Origin: Haloarcula sp.
GTDB taxonomy: Archaea; Halobacteriota; Halobacteria; Halobacteriales; Haloarculaceae
Length of the DNA: 9,700 nucleotides
NCBI GenBank assembly: GCA_028275075.1
Contig: JAQCNK010000102.1
Span: 1 to 9,700, forward strand
Direction: 5' to 3'
Numbering within the stretch: the first letter of the stretch is position 1; each line of letters opens with the position of its first letter. The notes below the pieces were generated by a model that worked only from the letters and a program-made list of their open reading frames with translations, was not told where the DNA came from and did not search any database. The translations under genes and the position numbers were made by a program. Of this stretch, positions 7,449 through 9,700 are shown piece after piece.

Positions 7449-8116
7449 ACGACCCCTACGACGTGAGTGGGGTCTTTCCGGACGGGACGCTGACCGAACT
7501 ACCCGCTGGAACGAACGTGGCAATCGTTGGCCCGTCGATGATTGGCAAGCGCAAACTGGCGCTGCGGTTGCTTGCAGCCGGGTACGAGACCGGTGACGGG
7601 ATTCTGTGTATCACCACCGACAGCGCAAAGACTGTCTGTGAAGACCTCGAAGCGTACGTCGACACCCTGGACCGTAACAGAATCGGGGTCGTTGACACGT
7701 CTGGGAGTGATGGGCAGGACCTCCTCGACGTAACTATCGAAACCGTCTCATCACCGAGCGATCTGACGGGAATTAGTATCGGAACATCGAAACTGTTCAA
7801 GCATTTCGAATCGCGAGGGATTTCGGACATTCGATACGGACTCATCTCAGTCTCGACACTGCTGCAGTATCTCGACAGTCAAACAGTGTTTCAATTCCTC
7901 CACGTGTACACCAAACGCATCGGAGACACTGGTGGACTCGGTATCTACACGCTCAATAATGCCAGTCATGACCCGCAAGTTATCAACACTATAACTGGTG
8001 AATTCGATGCGTTAATCGAACTTCAGGAGGTAGAAAGCGGTGACGTGGAGTTCCGAGTTCGAGGGTTAGACCAACGAGCGACAGCCTGGAATACGCTTCC
8101 ACCGGCCGATGACTGA
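7445..8116 (+). CDS. RecA-superfamily (KaiC/Rad55-like) protein with degenerate ATP-binding motifs
   Basis: A 223-residue single-domain protein related to the RecA/KaiC/Rad55 ATPase fold, of a haloarchaeal family usually left as a domain of unknown function (from memory DUF7504; not verified). The P-loop is GPSMIGKR (29-36): the Lys is kept but the usual Ser/Thr that holds magnesium is Arg36. The strand at the Walker B position, YGLISVSTLLQY (131-142), lacks the expected acidic residue. The segment FQFLHVYTKRIGDTGGLGIYTLNNASHDPQVI (149-180, quoted in part as FLHVYTKRIGDTGGLGIYTL) and the late FDALIELQEVESGDVEFRVRG region follow family layout. Hence ATP binding may be weak and hydrolysis absent, and it may act as a regulatory or scaffold partner. 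Its tight coupling to the HalX regulator suggests a shared pathway; no substrate can be named. Confidence 0.75.
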   Translation: MNDPYDVSGVFPDGTLTELPAGTNVAIVGPSMIGKRKLALRLLAAGYETGDGILCITTDSAKTVCEDLEAYVDTLDRNRIGVVDTSGSDGQDLLDVTIETVSSPSDLTGISIGTSKLFKHFESRGISDIRYGLISVSTLLQYLDSQTVFQFLHVYTKRIGDTGGLGIYTLNNASHDPQVINTITGEFDALIELQEVESGDVEFRVRGLDQRATAWNTLPPADD

Positions 8117-8258
8117 TACGGATTACTGGCGCTATTTAGCCGCTCCCTCCGGGGCGGTGCATATCGGCAAGTCGACACACCACTCACTATTTCTGGGGCG
8201 GACGCGCTCGTTGCAACGCCACTACCGCGACAACGTCGCCTCGGTGTCGATACCGTAG
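8109..8258 (+). CDS. Possible small ORF (49 codons), unverified
   Basis: An ATG at 8109 overlaps the end of the RecA-like gene by 8 nt and opens a 49-residue frame ending at TAG 8256-8258. The product begins MTDTDYWRYLAAPSGAVHIG. It has no recognisable family. Its last 37 bases run antisense into the 3' end of the TatD-type gene. In favour: the overlap resembles operon coupling and it fills most of the 105-bp gap. Against: no Shine-Dalgarno sequence, a basic composition (six Arg and five His) unlike the acidic neighbours, and short length. Possibly a real small protein, a gene remnant, or chance. Confidence 0.25.
   Translation: MTDTDYWRYLAAPSGAVHIGKSTHHSLFLGRTRSLQRHYRDNVASVSIP
8140..8157 (+). 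terminator. Hairpin in the convergent gap
   Basis: CCGCTCC (8140-8146) pairs with GGGGCGG (8151-8157), seven pairs including one G-U, around a 4-nt loop, 23 nt after the RecA-like stop and between convergent genes. It could help end transcription of the signalling operon. No T tract follows on either strand, and it overlaps the possible small ORF, so the call is tentative. Confidence 0.3.
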
Positions 8259-9067
8259 ACGGCTTCGGGTGTCTCAACGTGGGCGATCCGTACGGCGTCT
8301 GCTTCGCCCTGCTCCAACAGCCAGCGCACGCGCCGCGGGACCGTTTTCGGTCCGAGTACCGCACCCGGTCGCTCGGTGTCGTCGATGTAGTCGGTCTCCA
8401 TCAGGAACGGCTCACCCTCCTCGATGGCGATCTCCAGTTCGTCCTTATCAGCCAACACCGACTTCGTCGGCCCTTGCAGCCGACCGCCGGAGTAGTGCTT
8501 AACGACCTGCTGACGGTCCATCCCGCGCTGTTCGGCCCACTCGGCGACCTGCTCGAACTCTTCGCCGCCCTCCGTATGCAACTGGACGGCAAACTCCCCG
8601 TCGGCGGCCAACTCGAACGCGTGACACATCACCTCGTTCGACGCGTCCCAGACCGCGTCGTCGACCTCGTAATGGGGCCGGCCGGACTTGATCGCCAGCG
8701 CCGGCCCGTCGGCGACGTACTCGCTCGCCACGTCCAGCCCAGTCTGCATGATGTCCCGGGCCTCGGCTGGGGTGTAGCCGTCCTCGACGAGCGTCGAGAT
8801 TAGTGCGGGGTGGACGCCCAGCACTGGCCAGGCCCGGCCCGGAAGCATCTCGGTCGCATCCGAAGCGGCCCCGACCGTGAGATCGAACACCTCGCGGAAG
8901 GTCTCTTCGTCGGTCGCCGCGTCGACGAGATGCCACGAGGGCTTGTTCAGTACCAGCAAGTGCGTGCCGCCGTGGTTGGCGAACTCTTCGACGGCCTCAG
9001 TATTACGGCCCTGAACGGGGTCGAGATGGAGGTGGTTGTCCAGCACCGGCGTCTGCTCGATATTCAT
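8222..9067 (-). CDS. TatD-related TIM-barrel metal-dependent hydrolase (COG1099 type)
   Basis: Predicted cytoplasmic hydrolase of the amidohydrolase/TatD superfamily; the substrate is unknown, although TatD relatives include DNases. In 281 residues, metal-site candidates appear in the family order: DNHLHLD (His12, His14), GVHP (His86), LHTE (His164), KHYSGG (His191) and METD (Asp226). At the place where bacterial TatD carries a Glu-containing GEIGLD motif this protein has AIKSGRPHYE (125-134, Lys127), a difference I associate with the archaeal COG1099 branch. The length is close to the usual 260-280. The ATG at 9067 sits directly before the His-box, leaving only nine residues, as is normal. 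There is no Shine-Dalgarno sequence, so it is probably a short-leader or leaderless message or is read with the NYN gene 69 bp upstream. The 3' end faces the signalling operon. G+C is clearly higher than in that operon (43 of 60 bases at 8701-8760). Confidence 0.85.
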   Translation of the reverse strand: MNIEQTPVLDNHLHLDPVQGRNTEAVEEFANHGGTHLLVLNKPSWHLVDAATDEETFREVFDLTVGAASDATEMLPGRAWPVLGVHPALISTLVEDGYTPAEARDIMQTGLDVASEYVADGPALAIKSGRPHYEVDDAVWDASNEVMCHAFELAADGEFAVQLHTEGGEEFEQVAEWAEQRGMDRQQVVKHYSGGRLQGPTKSVLADKDELEIAIEEGEPFLMETDYIDDTERPGAVLGPKTVPRRVRWLLEQGEADAVRIAHVETPEAVYGIDTEATLSR

Positions 9068-9090
9068 ACCTGTAGTCGTGTTTCCGGGAC

Positions 9091-9095
9091 AAAAA
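9091..9095 (-). promoter_or_regulatory. T5 tract between the NYN and TatD-type genes
   Basis: Read on the minus strand, five T residues lie 24-28 nt before the TatD-type ATG and about 42 nt after the NYN stop. Archaeal polymerase can stop at T tracts, so this may end the NYN transcript; the same AT-rich spot sits where a TATA-like element would be expected for a leaderless TatD-type message. Neither role is proven. Confidence 0.25.
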
Positions 9096-9136
9096 CGCCA
9101 CTGCTATCGGGTTCGCTCCGACTCTTGGCTTAGGTC

Positions 9137-9598
9137 TCACTCTACGTCAGCCGACAGCGAAAGCCCGTCCTGGGCCGCGTTCTGGAGCGCGTCGGATTTC
9201 CCATGCTCGCCGGGTGCCAGCGCCACGGTACGGACCCGATTGCGGGCGGCGACCTCCAGTGCGGGCTTGAAATCGGTGTCACGAGAGGCGATCAGCAGTA
9301 CGTCGATGCGGTCGTTTGTGACGGCCTCCGTCGCGTCGACGGCCAAGCGAACGTCTACGTCGCCGCTGGTAGTGATGACCTCGAACCCGCGCGCTTCGCC
9401 GGCCTGCACGAGGCCCGGCGAGGCGTTCTCGTCGAGGTATAGCCGTGTCGCGGCAAGCGGGCCATACGACTCGCCGATGGTTCGGACCTCGTCGAGATCG
9501 ACATCGAACTCGCTACGCAACACGTTCGGCCCGTCGACGTACAGGCCGACGCGGTCCGCGCTATCGCTGTCGTCGCGAAACCGACTGAGGAAGCTCAT
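9137..9598 (-). CDS. NYN domain (LabA/DUF88-like) protein, putative ribonuclease
   Basis: A 153-residue protein with the PIN-like NYN fold, a family thought to act as metal-dependent RNA nucleases. The acidic active-site candidates are all present: Asp22 in VDGPNV (21-26), Asp82 and Asp88 in the VDVRLAVDA strand and helix (81-89), and Asp107/Asp109 in SRDTDFKPAL (105-114), the counterpart of the SGDSDF motif. The domain fills nearly the whole protein, with only about 15 extra polar residues at the N-terminus and no added RNA-binding domain. The ATG at 9598 has no Shine-Dalgarno sequence, which fits a leaderless message from the AT-rich element about 25 nt upstream. It is in the same direction as the TatD-type gene and may be co-transcribed; both being possible nucleases is suggestive only. 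The RNA target is unknown. Confidence 0.85.
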   Translation of the reverse strand: MSFLSRFRDDSDSADRVGLYVDGPNVLRSEFDVDLDEVRTIGESYGPLAATRLYLDENASPGLVQAGEARGFEVITTSGDVDVRLAVDATEAVTNDRIDVLLIASRDTDFKPALEVAARNRVRTVALAPGEHGKSDALQNAAQDGLSLSADVE

Positions 9599-9618
9599 AC
9601 CGCTCTCTCGCTCTCGAT

Positions 9619-9628
9619 TGAATTTAGC
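9619..9628 (-). promoter_or_regulatory. TATA-like element before the NYN gene
   Basis: On the minus strand this reads CTAAATTCAA, centred about 25 nt before the ATG at 9598. That distance would start transcription at or next to the ATG, giving a leaderless mRNA, common in haloarchaea. The match to the TATA consensus is only partial. Confidence 0.35.
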
Positions 9629-9667
9629 TCTGGTGTTTCGACCTGTGTGAATGTAAACCGAATATGG

Positions 9668-9674
9668 ATATATA
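9668..9674. promoter_or_regulatory. ATATATA element near the right edge
   Basis: ATATATA stands out in the last 100 bases, which contain no gene I can support. It is nearly palindromic, so it could serve a rightward gene beginning beyond the window or an upstream start for the NYN gene. The direction cannot be decided from this window. Confidence 0.25.
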
Positions 9675-9700
9675 GAACACTGCGCTTGGACTGGCCGGAC

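Noticed and set aside
8279..8803. Plus-strand frame of 174 codons inside the TatD-type gene, and an Arg-rich minus-strand frame at 8499-8936
   Set aside because: Both overlap a gene with intact metal-binding motifs, and neither has haloarchaeal protein composition.
9036..9650. Open frame of 204 codons on the plus strand opposite the NYN gene
   Set aside because: Its Ser/Arg-rich product and complete overlap with an intact NYN domain mark it as a shadow frame.
1..9700. CRISPR array, tRNA or rRNA genes, transposase gene
   Set aside because: No regularly spaced repeats, no cloverleaf or rRNA-like sequence noticed, and no transposase motifs in any supported gene.

Overview
The window is from a haloarchaeon, probably Haloarcula-like. 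The proteins are acidic, the flanking genes are GC-rich, several genes have TATA-like boxes close to the start codon, and there is a HalX-type response regulator, a domain described from halophilic archaea. No species can be named from sequence alone.

Left part (1-4416, + strand): a phosphate ABC transporter cluster in the order pstS (5' end cut off by the window), pstC, pstA, pstB. The lipoprotein PstS captures phosphate outside the cell, PstC and PstA form the membrane channel, and PstB is the ATPase. PstA carries an N-terminal membrane extension of about 300 residues before its conserved permease core. No phoU follows pstB.

Middle (4417-8221): a 283-bp gap holds a perfect 17-bp inverted repeat enclosing further pairing, so 83 nt can fold into one long hairpin. 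A TATA-like box lies before a + strand signalling set: a soluble histidine kinase with about four PAS domains, a REC-HalX response regulator, and a RecA/KaiC/Rad55-like protein whose nucleotide-binding motifs are degenerate. The last two genes overlap by 4 nt with an internal Shine-Dalgarno sequence, so they are probably translated together. A possible 49-codon ORF overlaps the end of the third gene. This section is visibly lower in G+C than its flanks, which suggests a separate origin.

Right part (8222-9598, - strand): a TatD-related TIM-barrel metal hydrolase (COG1099 type) and, upstream of it, a small NYN/LabA-like nuclease-fold protein, converging on the signalling operon. The last 100 bases hold only promoter-like AT-rich sequence.

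Working view (inference): the kinase cluster may sense a cytoplasmic signal and pass it through HalX to the RecA-like protein rather than directly to DNA. Its position beside pst invites the idea of phosphate-linked signalling, but nothing in the sequence proves that link.
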